DNA from: JACCZX01 sp963791315
Lineage (GTDB): Bacteria > Pseudomonadota > Gammaproteobacteria > Burkholderiales > Burkholderiaceae_F
Assembly: GCA_963791315.1 (NCBI GenBank)
Contig: CAWBRQ010000003.1
Span: forward strand, 115,059 to 179,058
Direction: 5' to 3'
DNA: 64,000 bases
The translations under genes and the position numbers were made by a program. This document shows, piece by piece, positions 53,177-62,154 of the stretch (position 1 is its first letter; each line of letters opens with the position of its first letter). The notes beneath the pieces were generated by a model. The model did no database searches. It had not been told where the DNA came from and worked only from the letters and a program-made list of their open reading frames with translations.

Positions 53177-55099
53177 GTGCCGCCAGTTCCACGCCCTCTA
53201 TTTTCAACGGCTATTCGAAAACCACCGGGCTCGCAGCTGACCGCGATGGTTACGTTCGTGGTGGTGACCGGCATCCTTTATTTCGGTCGCGACGTGCTGA
53301 TCCCGCTGGCGCTGTCGGTGCTGCTGGCCTTTCTGTTGGCTCCCGCGGTACGACGTCTCGAGCGTCGCAAAGTCCCGCGTGCTGTTGCCACCGCGATCAT
53401 GGTCAGCCTGTCATGCGTTGTGATGGCGGGGGTAATTTGGGTATCGGTCGTTCAGTTCCTGAATCTGGCCGCGAGTCTGCCCGAATACAAGAAGAACATT
53501 CTGAGCAAAGTCTCAGTCCTGCGATCGGATCTGGAAGGCAGCCTCGGCAAAGCGCGCCGCACGATCGATGAGATCAGTACCGAGATAGCCAAAGACGGCG
53601 CGTCTGGAACGCGCAAAGCGCCGCCGGCGCGGCTGCAGGCACCGGCTGATCGGCCGATTCCCGTGACGATTGAGGAAGCGCCATCAACGCCGTTTGAGTT
53701 CATGCGCGACATCGTCATGCTGTTGGTTGTGCCACTGACGGTGGCCGGCGCAGTGATCCTGTTCACATTCATCATTCTTTTGAAGCGGGAAGACTTACGC
53801 GACCGCTTGATTCGACTGGTCGGACGCGGGCAGCTCAACGTCACCACGCAAGTGTTCGAAGAGGCCGCCGACCGCGTCAGCCGCTATTTGCGGGTCCAGC
53901 TGATCGTTAACGTCAGCTACGGGCTTCCGGTGGGGATCGCGTTGTACGCGCTTGGAGTGCCGAATGCGGCACTGTGGGGGTTGCTGGCAACGGCTTTGCG
54001 CTTCATTCCTTACATTGGCGCCTGGATCGCCGCGGCAATGCCGATCGGTCTCGCGTTTGCAATCTCCGACGGGTGGTCGCTGGTGGTGTGGACGGTGGCC
54101 GTGTTCTTGGTACTCGAACTCGTTATCGCCAATGTTGTAGAGCCGTGGGTTTACGGGTCGAGCACGGGGATGTCGGCGATCGCAATCATCGCAGCGGCCA
54201 TCTTCTGGACGTGGCTATGGGGCGCCGTCGGCCTGCTGCTCGCGGTGCCGCTCACCGTTTGCTTGGTGGTGATGGGGCGATACGTCCCTCAGTTTGCATT
54301 CTTGAGCATCATGCTCGGCGATCAGCCGGTGTTGCCACTCGAAGAGCGTCTTTATCAGCGCCTGCTCGCGCGCGACCAGGAAGAAGCCCTCGAGCTGGCG
54401 GAAGCCTACGTTGAGGAGCACGGGCTCGAAGCACTGTATGAGTCAGTGCTGATTCCGGTTCTTGCTCTGGCCGAGCGCGATCGGCATAACGAAGAGCTCA
54501 CGGACGACCGCATGCGTTTTGTATTCGACAGTTTGCGAACGCTGGTCGATGACATCCCGGATCGCGTAGTCAGAGACAAGGAGAAATCCGCCGAAACGCA
54601 GGCCACCGCGCCGACAAGCGGGGCGCCTCCTGACCCAATTACCGTCTGCATCGTGCCCGCGCGTGGCGAGGCCGACGAGATCGTCGGCGCGATGCTGCTA
54701 CGGCGACTGACTGCTCGCAATGTCTCGGCTGAATTACTGACCGCCGCCGTGCTGAAAAGCGAAGTACTGGAGAGGGTGGCCAAGCTGGCGCCGCAGGCGG
54801 TTTACATCTCCGCGCTGCCACCCGCCGCGTTGTTGCATGCGTCATTTCTATGCAAGCGACTGCGCCCGCGATTTCCCGACTTAAAAATTGTGGTCGCGCT
54901 ATGGCACGCCGAGGGCAGCATGGAAAAAGCTCGTGCGCGTCTTCTCGCGGCCTCAGCGTCCGAGGTCGTCGCTACGCTGAGGGATTCGATCGAGAAGCTG
55001 CCTCCCGCGGCGCTGGTCACTGCGATGCGGTCTCCCGACGTTCAACCCGATTCGGTTGCCGGCGAAAATCGCACTAGCTCGGCGCCTTCGACGACCTGA
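53177..55099 (+). CDS. AI-2E/PerM family transporter with a C-terminal B12-binding-like domain
   Basis: A 640-residue inner-membrane protein. Residues 20-380 form the PerM/AI-2E transporter (about eight helices; VLIPLALSVLLAFLLAP, LRFIPYIGAWIAAAMP, WGLLATAL, EPWVYGSSTGMSAIAII). From about 385 it continues with a helical linker and, at about 485-610, a Rossmann-like domain (PITVCIVPARGEADEIVGAMLLRRL, AVYISALPPAALLHA) that resembles the B12-binding-like sensor fold but lacks the DxHxxG cobalamin motif. This is far longer than usual (about 350-400 residues). Its 3' end overlaps mccA on the other strand by 58 bases. Confidence 0.85.
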   Translation: MPPVPRPLFSTAIRKPPGSQLTAMVTFVVVTGILYFGRDVLIPLALSVLLAFLLAPAVRRLERRKVPRAVATAIMVSLSCVVMAGVIWVSVVQFLNLAASLPEYKKNILSKVSVLRSDLEGSLGKARRTIDEISTEIAKDGASGTRKAPPARLQAPADRPIPVTIEEAPSTPFEFMRDIVMLLVVPLTVAGAVILFTFIILLKREDLRDRLIRLVGRGQLNVTTQVFEEAADRVSRYLRVQLIVNVSYGLPVGIALYALGVPNAALWGLLATALRFIPYIGAWIAAAMPIGLAFAISDGWSLVVWTVAVFLVLELVIANVVEPWVYGSSTGMSAIAIIAAAIFWTWLWGAVGLLLAVPLTVCLVVMGRYVPQFAFLSIMLGDQPVLPLEERLYQRLLARDQEEALELAEAYVEEHGLEALYESVLIPVLALAERDRHNEELTDDRMRFVFDSLRTLVDDIPDRVVRDKEKSAETQATAPTSGAPPDPITVCIVPARGEADEIVGAMLLRRLTARNVSAELLTAAVLKSEVLERVAKLAPQAVYISALPPAALLHASFLCKRLRPRFPDLKIVVALWHAEGSMEKARARLLAASASEVVATLRDSIEKLPPAALVTAMRSPDVQPDSVAGENRTSSAPSTT

Positions 55100-57090
55100 T
55101 CGCCGACGGCATACAAGACTTCGCTGACGACGCCGTTCGATGGAGCCAAGATCGTGTGCTCCATTTTCATTGCCTCCATCACCAGCAGTGGAGCACCCCG
55201 TTCTACGCGCGCGCCAGTTGCCGCATGGATCGCAATCAGCTTGCCGGGCATCGGAGCGGTTAGCTTGCCGGTTTCGACCTCCGCCGCTGCCGACTGCGCG
55301 ATGATGTCGGCAAGCGCCAAGACGCGGTGCCGCCCGTTATGGAAGACATGCAACTCGTCACCCGCGCGCACCACATCGGCGGTCAGCGTGTGCTCGCCGA
55401 AGCGAATCGACATACCGGAACCCGCACTGGCGGTGAACGCCAACGCGGTGCTCGTCCCGTCATAGTGAAATAGGTAACCGTCGCGAGCGTATTCGATGAC
55501 GACGTCGTGCGCGGCAGTGCCGGAGTTCAGCGTCATCGTGCGCCGATACGTCGTATTCAAGCGCCAGCCATGCGCCGAGCTCCACGGGTCAAGCGCTGCG
55601 TGGCGTGTTTCGTCGGCCAGGAACCGAGCGCAGGCAAAGGCGAGCATGATCTGCGTTACTTGTGACTGGCCTTCGTCCGGATCCGGGAAAAGGCGCGCAC
55701 GTTCCTGTTCAATCAGACCGGTGTGAACGTCGCCGCGTGCGAAGGCTTCATTCATGACCAGCCGCGAAAGAAAGTCAACATTGTTGGCGACACCGACTAT
55801 GTGGAATTCGGTTAGTGCCGCCTGCATGCGCGCGAGGGCATGGGCTCGATCCTCGCCCCATACGATCAGCTTCGCGATCATCGGGTCGTAGTACGGCGTG
55901 ATCTGGTCACCGGCGCGCACGCCGGCATCGATGCGGACTGGCGCTGGATCGTGAAAGCCGTTGTCATCGTGATTGCGCCGAAACTCGACGGCTGTGGGTT
56001 GCGCCAGATGCAAGATCCGTCCGGTCGCAGGCAAGAATCCCTTGTCAGGATTCTCCGCGTAAATGCGTGCCTCGAATGAGTGACCGCGAATTGAAAGCTC
56101 CTGCTGTAGATCCGGAATCATCTGCGTCAATGCTTCGCCGTCGGCGACCCGCAATTGCCATTCGACCAGGTCGTAACCTGTGATCATTTCGGTGACTGGA
56201 TGCTCCACCTGCAACCGCGTGTTCATCTCCATGAAGAAAAACTCGCCGGAAGGATCGGCGATGAATTCGACGGTGCCGGCGCCAACGTAACCAACTGCTT
56301 TGGCCGCGGCCACTGCCGCTTCGCCCATCGCGCGCCGGCGTGCTGCGGTCATCCCGGGTGCGGGCGCCTCTTCAATGATCTTCTGATGCCGGCGCTGCAC
56401 CGAGCAGTCGCGCTCGAACAGGCTGACGGCGTTGCCGTGACCGTCGGCAAACACTTGAATCTCGATGTGTCGCGGCCGCTGCACGTATTTTTCGATCAGT
56501 ACGTGATCATCACCGAACGACGCCTTCGCCTCGCGCTGGCACGAAGCTAGCGAAGCCGTGAACTCATCGCTCCGCGTTACGACGCGCATACCTTTGCCGC
56601 CACCGCCTGCGCTGGCCTTGATTAGCACCGGGTACCCGATGCGGTTGGCTTCCGTTTGCAGTAGAGCCGGCTGTTGCTGATCGCCGTGATAACCCGGAAC
56701 CAGCGGCACCTTGGCGCGCTCCATCAGCTTTTTGGCTTCGCTCTTGCTGCCCATCGCGTGAATCGCAGACGGCGGCGGGCCGATGAACGTGACCTTTGCG
56801 TCAGCGAGTGTCCGCGCAAACGCTTCGTTTTCTGACAGGAAGCCATAGCCGGGATGGACCGCATCTGCACCCGTCGCGTTAATCGCCGCCACGATCCGAT
56901 CACTGCGCAGGTAGCTCTCGCTAGCAGGCGCCGGACCGATGCGCACCGCTTCGTCGGCCATCGCTACATGACGGCTGTTTGTGTCGGCATCCGAGTACAC
57001 CGCGACCGTGCGAATTCCCATCCTCCGCGCGGTGGTCATCACACGACAAGCAATTTCCCCGCGGTTAGCGATGAGTATTTTGCTGAACAT
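55042..57090 (-). CDS. liuD: methylcrotonyl-CoA carboxylase alpha (biotin carboxylase/BCCP) subunit
   Basis: A 682-residue biotin-dependent carboxylase subunit. N-terminal biotin carboxylase (FSKILIANRGEIACRVM; ATP-grasp SAGGGGKGMRVV; EMNTRLQVEHPVTEMITGYDLVEWQL), a middle BT domain, and a C-terminal biotinyl domain with MEAMKMEH. It would pair with the beta subunit at 60514-62121 to carboxylate 3-methylcrotonyl-CoA. The related geranyl-CoA or propionyl-CoA carboxylases cannot be ruled out from this subunit alone, but the neighbours support leucine breakdown. The ATG at 57090 lies inside the end of the DUF4126 gene. Confidence 0.92.
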   Translation of the reverse strand: MFSKILIANRGEIACRVMTTARRMGIRTVAVYSDADTNSRHVAMADEAVRIGPAPASESYLRSDRIVAAINATGADAVHPGYGFLSENEAFARTLADAKVTFIGPPPSAIHAMGSKSEAKKLMERAKVPLVPGYHGDQQQPALLQTEANRIGYPVLIKASAGGGGKGMRVVTRSDEFTASLASCQREAKASFGDDHVLIEKYVQRPRHIEIQVFADGHGNAVSLFERDCSVQRRHQKIIEEAPAPGMTAARRRAMGEAAVAAAKAVGYVGAGTVEFIADPSGEFFFMEMNTRLQVEHPVTEMITGYDLVEWQLRVADGEALTQMIPDLQQELSIRGHSFEARIYAENPDKGFLPATGRILHLAQPTAVEFRRNHDDNGFHDPAPVRIDAGVRAGDQITPYYDPMIAKLIVWGEDRAHALARMQAALTEFHIVGVANNVDFLSRLVMNEAFARGDVHTGLIEQERARLFPDPDEGQSQVTQIMLAFACARFLADETRHAALDPWSSAHGWRLNTTYRRTMTLNSGTAAHDVVIEYARDGYLFHYDGTSTALAFTASAGSGMSIRFGEHTLTADVVRAGDELHVFHNGRHRVLALADIIAQSAAAEVETGKLTAPMPGKLIAIHAATGARVERGAPLLVMEAMKMEHTILAPSNGVVSEVLYAVGDQVVEGAELVRFSPATESG

Positions 57091-57697
57091 GTCGATCCGC
57101 AGGAACCGAAAACACGCTACGCACAATGCGTGTGATGAAACGTACGAGTTTGGGCAGCAGCCAGACCGCGAGTATCAGTAATACGATTACGATGCCGAGC
57201 GCAACGAATGGATAACTGAGTACGAGCCACATCAAGCCCGCAATGCCTATGTCTTCCGCTACCGACAGGCCGATGTTGGAAAACGGCTCGGGCGATGTAT
57301 TCGCGGCCGCGCGCGTACCCGCTTTTGTGAAGTGGCTGGTCGCTGCCAGCGATCCACCGACAATCGCGGCAACGGTCGTCCATACGGCGTTGTCCATTCC
57401 GCCGAACACGCCGGCGGCCAATGCTGCGCCGGCCGGAATTCGAACAAAGGTTTGAATCGAATCCCAAACGGTGTCGACTCCTGGAATCTTGTCGGCGACA
57501 AACTCGACTGCGAACATCGAACCGGACGCAGCGAGGACCCACGGGTGTTGAAGAATCGCAAGACCGCCAGGCAGTTCAACCCAGCCCGCATAACCCACCA
57601 TCCCCGTAATCAGCAGCACCGCGTACAGGCGGATGCCGCTCGCAAAGCCGAGCACGGTAGCCAGCGCGATCAGTTGCGCGATGTCGAACGTCTGCAT
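57065..57697 (-). CDS. DUF4126 family membrane protein
   Basis: A 210-residue inner-membrane protein with five or six hydrophobic helices. The family opening IAQLIALATVLGFASGIRLYAVLLITGMVGYAGW and ELPGGLAILQHPWVLAASGSMFAVEFVADKIPGVDTVWD are DUF4126 signatures. Function unknown. It sits within the leucine operon, with its ATG overlapping the stop of the hydratase gene (TGATG) and its end overlapping the carboxylase start by 26 bases. This is an unusual insertion among the liu genes and suggests co-expression. Confidence 0.85.
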   Translation of the reverse strand: MQTFDIAQLIALATVLGFASGIRLYAVLLITGMVGYAGWVELPGGLAILQHPWVLAASGSMFAVEFVADKIPGVDTVWDSIQTFVRIPAGAALAAGVFGGMDNAVWTTVAAIVGGSLAATSHFTKAGTRAAANTSPEPFSNIGLSVAEDIGIAGLMWLVLSYPFVALGIVIVLLILAVWLLPKLVRFITRIVRSVFSVPADRHVQQNTHR

Positions 57698-58524
57698 CAC
57701 TGTGGCGAATCGTCGTCTGCCTCGGCCATCGTTTCGTATTCGACGACCCAGCGTGGCTTACGTTTCTCAAGAAACGACCGCACGCCTTCGCGTCCATCCT
57801 GGGTGATGCGAATGGCTGCGATGCGCCGGGCGGTATCGGCGACCAACGCGTCATCGATCGTCCGCGCGGTCAGGTCCCGCACCAACCGCTTGGCTTCTGC
57901 CACTGCGGTTTGGCTTGTCAACATCAACGCGCCCAGGATTTCGTTGACCTTGCCGTCGAGCTCTTTCGGCACGGTGATCTCGTGCACCAGTCCGATGCGA
58001 AATGCCTCCGCTGCGTTGAACTTCTCTGCGGTAAGAAAGTAGCGCCGTGCGATGTTGGCGTTCATGGCCCGCAGCACATACGGGCCAATCGTCGCCGGGA
58101 TCAATCCGAGCTTGGTTTCGGACAGGCAGAAATTTGCATCCAACGACGCCACCGAAATGTCGCATGCGGCGAGCAGCCCGACGCCACCTGCGTATGCATC
58201 GCCGTGCACGCGCGCGATGACCGGCTTCGGGCATTCGTAGACGGTGCGCAGCATCGTCGCCAGTCTCATCGCATCGGCTTGATTCTCCGCGTTCGTGTAT
58301 TCGGACATGCGCCGCATCCAATCGAGATCGGCACCTGCGCAGAAGGCCGGTCCCTGGGCGGCGAGCACGATCGCACGCACGTCGTCATCGTGTCCAAACT
58401 GGTCGAACGCCGCAGTCAGTTCTGCGATCGACACTTCGTTGAACGCGTTGCGCACTTTTTCGCGTGCGAGCCATATGACCGCTACGCGATGATCAACGCT
58501 GACTTCCAAAGTCTTGAATTTCAT
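57697..58524 (-). CDS. liuC: enoyl-CoA hydratase, methylglutaconyl-CoA hydratase type
   Basis: A 275-residue crotonase-fold hydratase. The oxyanion hole and CoA-binding blocks are AIVLAAQGPAFCAGADLDWMRRM and VIARVHGDAYAGGVGLLAACDISVAS; the catalytic glutamates appear near CLSETKLGLIPATIGPYV. The length and the context beside mccA and mccB make hydration of 3-methylglutaconyl-CoA (leucine pathway) most likely. It overlaps the upstream hydrolase gene by 4 bases (ATGA) and the downstream DUF4126 gene by 1 base. Confidence 0.88.
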   Translation of the reverse strand: MKFKTLEVSVDHRVAVIWLAREKVRNAFNEVSIAELTAAFDQFGHDDDVRAIVLAAQGPAFCAGADLDWMRRMSEYTNAENQADAMRLATMLRTVYECPKPVIARVHGDAYAGGVGLLAACDISVASLDANFCLSETKLGLIPATIGPYVLRAMNANIARRYFLTAEKFNAAEAFRIGLVHEITVPKELDGKVNEILGALMLTSQTAVAEAKRLVRDLTARTIDDALVADTARRIAAIRITQDGREGVRSFLEKRKPRWVVEYETMAEADDDSPQ

Positions 58525-59363
58525 TTGGATTGCAAATATCGAGCGAGAAACTGATCGAGCTCGGCCAGCGATGCTTCGCGCGCAATGGCGTTGCCGCCCA
58601 CATGCACGCCACGTTTATCGGCGCCTGCGGGTATGTCGGAGTGGAAACGCACGGGCCCTCGCCTGTCAAAACCGTGGTAACCGTCAGCGTAAGCACGCAC
58701 GGAAACGATACCCGGATGTTCCGATTGATAACGGTCGGCCAATTCCTTGCAGGGAGCCGCGGGAGTCCAGTCATCGGCTTCACCGAGCAACATCAACATC
58801 GGCGCCGCAGGTTGGGCCAAAGTCCGCCGCTTCCATCCGCCGCAGCCGGGGTAGTACACAACGATCGCTGCCGGCGGCTGCGATCGCCATAGAGATCGGT
58901 CGATGACCTCGAGGGCTGTCGAGCCGCCGTGCGACCACCCGACGATTGCGATCCGTTGGGGATCGACATCGTTGCGATCCATCAGCCACGCTGCCGTGCG
59001 CAGCACATCTTCGCGACGGTGCGCGACTTTAATCGTTCGGTCGCTCGGAGCCTGCGCGCAGATGCTGCCCTGGCCGCGCGATCCGAAGCTGTCCGGCGCG
59101 ACCACATGCCAGCCGGCAGCATTCCAGCGCTGGGCGTACCACGTGTATCGATCATCGAACCGACCAGGGCTGTTATACAAACCGCCGCAACCATGCAATG
59201 CAATGATCGCCGGGCGACGACCGACATCTTTCGCAGGTTGCCATTGCACCTGTAAAGATGGCTCGCCCGCGACAATTAACGGCTCGAACGCATGCGCGAA
59301 GCTCCCGCAGGCAGCGATAACGGCCGCTGTGAATGCTCTAGATAACTTCACGCCGGCTGCCAT
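58521..59363 (-). CDS. dienelactone hydrolase-family alpha/beta hydrolase, exported
   Basis: A 280-residue protein with a signal peptide (AFTAAVIAACGSFAHA) and an alpha/beta hydrolase fold: PAIIALHGCGGLY (oxyanion region), nucleophile elbow IVGWSHGGST, an acid in LLGEADDWTP and histidine in YADGYHGFDRRG. Four cysteines could form disulfides (CGG, CAQ, CGG, PCK). Its place in an operon for CoA metabolism is odd because it should be periplasmic. It overlaps the acyl-CoA dehydrogenase gene by 16 bases. Substrate unknown. Confidence 0.83.
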   Translation of the reverse strand: MAAGVKLSRAFTAAVIAACGSFAHAFEPLIVAGEPSLQVQWQPAKDVGRRPAIIALHGCGGLYNSPGRFDDRYTWYAQRWNAAGWHVVAPDSFGSRGQGSICAQAPSDRTIKVAHRREDVLRTAAWLMDRNDVDPQRIAIVGWSHGGSTALEVIDRSLWRSQPPAAIVVYYPGCGGWKRRTLAQPAAPMLMLLGEADDWTPAAPCKELADRYQSEHPGIVSVRAYADGYHGFDRRGPVRFHSDIPAGADKRGVHVGGNAIAREASLAELDQFLARYLQSK

Positions 59364-60502
59364 CGTTTAGCGACTTCCTCGAGCATCACTTCGGTGGCAC
59401 CACCGCCGATCGCCAGCACGCGCGCATCACGCACCAGTCGCTCGATGGCACTCTCGCGCATGTACCCCATGCCGCCGTGAAACTGCTGGCAGGTGTACGT
59501 GACCTCGTTGACCAATTCACCGGTCAGCGCTTTCAGCATCGAAACTTCGCGCACGGCGTCGTGCTGCTGGTCGACCATCCACGCGCAGTGATACAGCAGC
59601 TGGCGCGCTGCTTCGGTCTTTGCTGCGAGCATCGATAGCTGTTGACGCACCGTTTGTTTTTCCCACAGCGCTGCGCCGAATGCTTTGCGCTCGTTGACGT
59701 AGCGATATGCGAGGTCAAGCGCGGTCAAGCAATGCCCGACTGCCATCGAGCCGAGCGCGATGCGCTCCGTCTGAAAGTTGCGCATGATCGCGTAGAAGCC
59801 GGCGTTTTCTTCACCGATCAGCTGGTCGGCGGCAATACGGCAGTCATCGAACACCAGCTCCGCAGTATCCGAAGCGAGCCAGCCGCTTTTCTTCAACGCG
59901 CGGCCCACACTAAAGCCCGGCGTGCCTTTCTTGACAGCGAAAATCGATAGACCCCGTGACCCCTTTCCGCTCGCATCGGTACGCGCGGCGACGAACACCA
60001 GGTCAGCGTGCACGCCGTTGGTAATGAACATCTTGCTGCCATTGAGCACCCAGGTGTCGCCGTCGCGCTTCGCGTGAGTCCGAATCGCCGCCACGTCGGA
60101 GCCTGCGTCGGGTTCGGTGACCGCAACTGCGGTGATCAGCTCGCCGGCAACCACCTTGGGCAGCCAACGCTGTTTTTGTTCAGCCGTGCCGGCGTGCGCA
60201 AGATGCGGACTCGCCATGTCCGTGTGCACAAGCACGGTAATCACGAAGCCACCCGACGTCGCGCGTGACAGCGCTTCCTGAAAGACAACGTTGGTCGTCA
60301 TGTCGGCACCCGCACCGCCATAATCGGGCGAGTACATCAGGCCGAGCCAGCCGAGCGTGCCCATCTTTCGCAGCACGTCGCGCGGCGTGAATCCGGCTTC
60401 ATCCCATTCGAGCGCGTGCGGCTCGACTTCGGTCGCGACAAAGCGAGCAACTTGTCGCCGTAGGTCTTCGTGCTCGGCACGCGTGTAGATGCTGATGCTC
60501 AT
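59348..60502 (-). CDS. acyl-CoA dehydrogenase
   Basis: A 384-residue FAD enzyme that oxidises acyl-CoA to enoyl-CoA. Typical blocks are LGLMYSPDYGGAGADM, AVAVTEPDAGSDVAAIRTHAKRDGDTWVLNGSKMFITNG, and the C-terminal CQQFHGGMGYMRESAIERLVRDARVLAIGGGATEVMLEEVAKR. It differs from canonical isovaleryl-CoA dehydrogenase at the N-terminus and may act on another branched substrate such as citronellyl-CoA, but the operon with mccB suggests isovaleryl-CoA. The ATG at 60502 lies 11 bases from the mccB stop. The longer frame to 60628 is not conserved. Confidence 0.88.
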   Translation of the reverse strand: MSISIYTRAEHEDLRRQVARFVATEVEPHALEWDEAGFTPRDVLRKMGTLGWLGLMYSPDYGGAGADMTTNVVFQEALSRATSGGFVITVLVHTDMASPHLAHAGTAEQKQRWLPKVVAGELITAVAVTEPDAGSDVAAIRTHAKRDGDTWVLNGSKMFITNGVHADLVFVAARTDASGKGSRGLSIFAVKKGTPGFSVGRALKKSGWLASDTAELVFDDCRIAADQLIGEENAGFYAIMRNFQTERIALGSMAVGHCLTALDLAYRYVNERKAFGAALWEKQTVRQQLSMLAAKTEAARQLLYHCAWMVDQQHDAVREVSMLKALTGELVNEVTYTCQQFHGGMGYMRESAIERLVRDARVLAIGGGATEVMLEEVAKRWQPA

Positions 60503-60513
60503 CACATGCGTGT

Positions 60514-62121
60514 TTACATTCGGAAGACGCCGAACTTCGTCTCCGGAATCGGCGCATTCAACGCCGCAGATAACCCAAGCGCGAGGCACATGCGGGTGTC
60601 GAGCGGATCGATGACACCGTCGTCCCATAGACGTGCGCTCGCGTAGTAAGGATGACCCTGGTACTCGAACTGTTCGAGAATGGGCGCCTTGAAGGCGGCT
60701 TCTTCCTTTGCGCTCCAGGCGCCGCCGCGCGCCTCGATCCCGTCTCGCTTGACAGTGGCGAGCACGCTCGCGGCCTGTTCACCGCCCATCACGTTGATGC
60801 GAGCATTCGGCCACATCCACAAAAAGCGCGGCGAATACGCGCGGCCACACATGCCGTAGTTACCGGCACCGAAGCTGCCGCCGATGATCACCGTGAACTT
60901 CGGCACCTGTGCGCACGCCACCGCGGTCACCATCTTCGCGCCATGACGTGCGATACCTTCGTTTTCGTACTTGCGCCCGACCATGAAGCCGCTGATATTT
61001 TGTAGGAATACCAGCGGCACCTTGCGCTGACAGCAAAGCTCGATGAAGTGCGCAGCCTTCTGCGCGGTTTCGGAAAACAAAATGCCGTTATTCGCAATGA
61101 TGCCGACCGGCATGCCTTCGATCCACGCGAACCCGGTGATCAACGTCGTTGCGTAGCGTGCCTTCCATTCGTCGAGCTCCGAACCATCGACGATGCGCGC
61201 GATGACTTCGCGTACATCGTACGGCCGGCGCGTATCAGTGGGGATCACGCCGTACAAATCGGCAGGATCGTGCTTCGGTGGCCGCGGTTCGCGCACGTCC
61301 TGTGCGACTGCTTTGACGTAGTTGGTGGTCGCCATGATGCGCCGCGCAAGCGCCAGCGCGTGCGCATCGTTTGCAGCAAGATGGTCCGCGACGCCCGATA
61401 GCCGCGTGTGCACATCGCCGCCGCCGAGTTCCTCTGCGCTGACGATCTCGCCGGTGGCGGCCTTCACCAGAGGTGGGCCGCCCAGAAAAATCGTCCCCTG
61501 ATTGGCAACGATGATCGATTCGTCGCTCATCGCCGGAACGTACGCGCCGCCTGCGGTACACGATCCCATCACCACGGCGATCTGCGGAATACCGGCCGCC
61601 GATAGTGTCGCCTGATTAAAAAAAATGCGGCCGAAATGGTCGCGGTCTGGAAAGACGTCATCCTGATTAGGCAGATTGGCCCCCCCGGAGTCGACCAGGT
61701 AGATGCAAGCCAGCCGGTTCTCGCGCGCGATTTCTTGCGCACGTAAGTGTTTCTTGACGGTGATCGGGTAGTAGGTGCCTCCTTTCACCGTCGCGTCGTT
61801 GCACACGATCACACACTCACGGCCCGCAACTTTTCCTACACCGGTGATGATGCCGGCCGATGGGGCGTCGCCGTCGTACATGCCGTAGGCGGCGAGCTGC
61901 GACAGCTCGAGAAACGGGGTGCCGGGGTCGAGCAGCATCTGCACGCGATCGCGTGGCAGAAGCTTGCCGCGCGCAATGTGCTTGCTGCGTGCCTGCTCCC
62001 CTCCACCTGCGGCGATCGTGGTGATTTTGTCTTTCAGATCGGCGACCTGAGCGCGCATTGCCTTCACGTTGGCCTGAACTTCGGCGCTACGCGGGTTAAA
62101 TCTCGTCTCGAGCACACTCAT
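60514..62121 (-). CDS. liuB: methylcrotonyl-CoA carboxylase beta (carboxyltransferase) subunit
   Basis: A 535-residue carboxyltransferase that transfers CO2 from biotin to 3-methylcrotonyl-CoA. Blocks NPRSAEVQANV, ARGKLLPRDRVQMLLDPGTPFLELS, DATVKGGTYYPITVKKHLRAQEIA, MGSCTAGGAYVPAMSDE, FLQNISGFMVGRKYE, GGSFGAGNYGMCGRAY and the end SARLWDDGVIDPLDTR closely follow LiuB/MccB enzymes. The full length matches. The paralogous geranyl-CoA carboxylase AtuC is the main alternative. It is first in the leftward liu operon. Confidence 0.93.
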   Translation of the reverse strand: MSVLETRFNPRSAEVQANVKAMRAQVADLKDKITTIAAGGGEQARSKHIARGKLLPRDRVQMLLDPGTPFLELSQLAAYGMYDGDAPSAGIITGVGKVAGRECVIVCNDATVKGGTYYPITVKKHLRAQEIARENRLACIYLVDSGGANLPNQDDVFPDRDHFGRIFFNQATLSAAGIPQIAVVMGSCTAGGAYVPAMSDESIIVANQGTIFLGGPPLVKAATGEIVSAEELGGGDVHTRLSGVADHLAANDAHALALARRIMATTNYVKAVAQDVREPRPPKHDPADLYGVIPTDTRRPYDVREVIARIVDGSELDEWKARYATTLITGFAWIEGMPVGIIANNGILFSETAQKAAHFIELCCQRKVPLVFLQNISGFMVGRKYENEGIARHGAKMVTAVACAQVPKFTVIIGGSFGAGNYGMCGRAYSPRFLWMWPNARINVMGGEQAASVLATVKRDGIEARGGAWSAKEEAAFKAPILEQFEYQGHPYYASARLWDDGVIDPLDTRMCLALGLSAALNAPIPETKFGVFRM

Positions 62122-62154
62122 GGTCGTATGTTAGTGCCAGAGCTTCCTTGGAGC

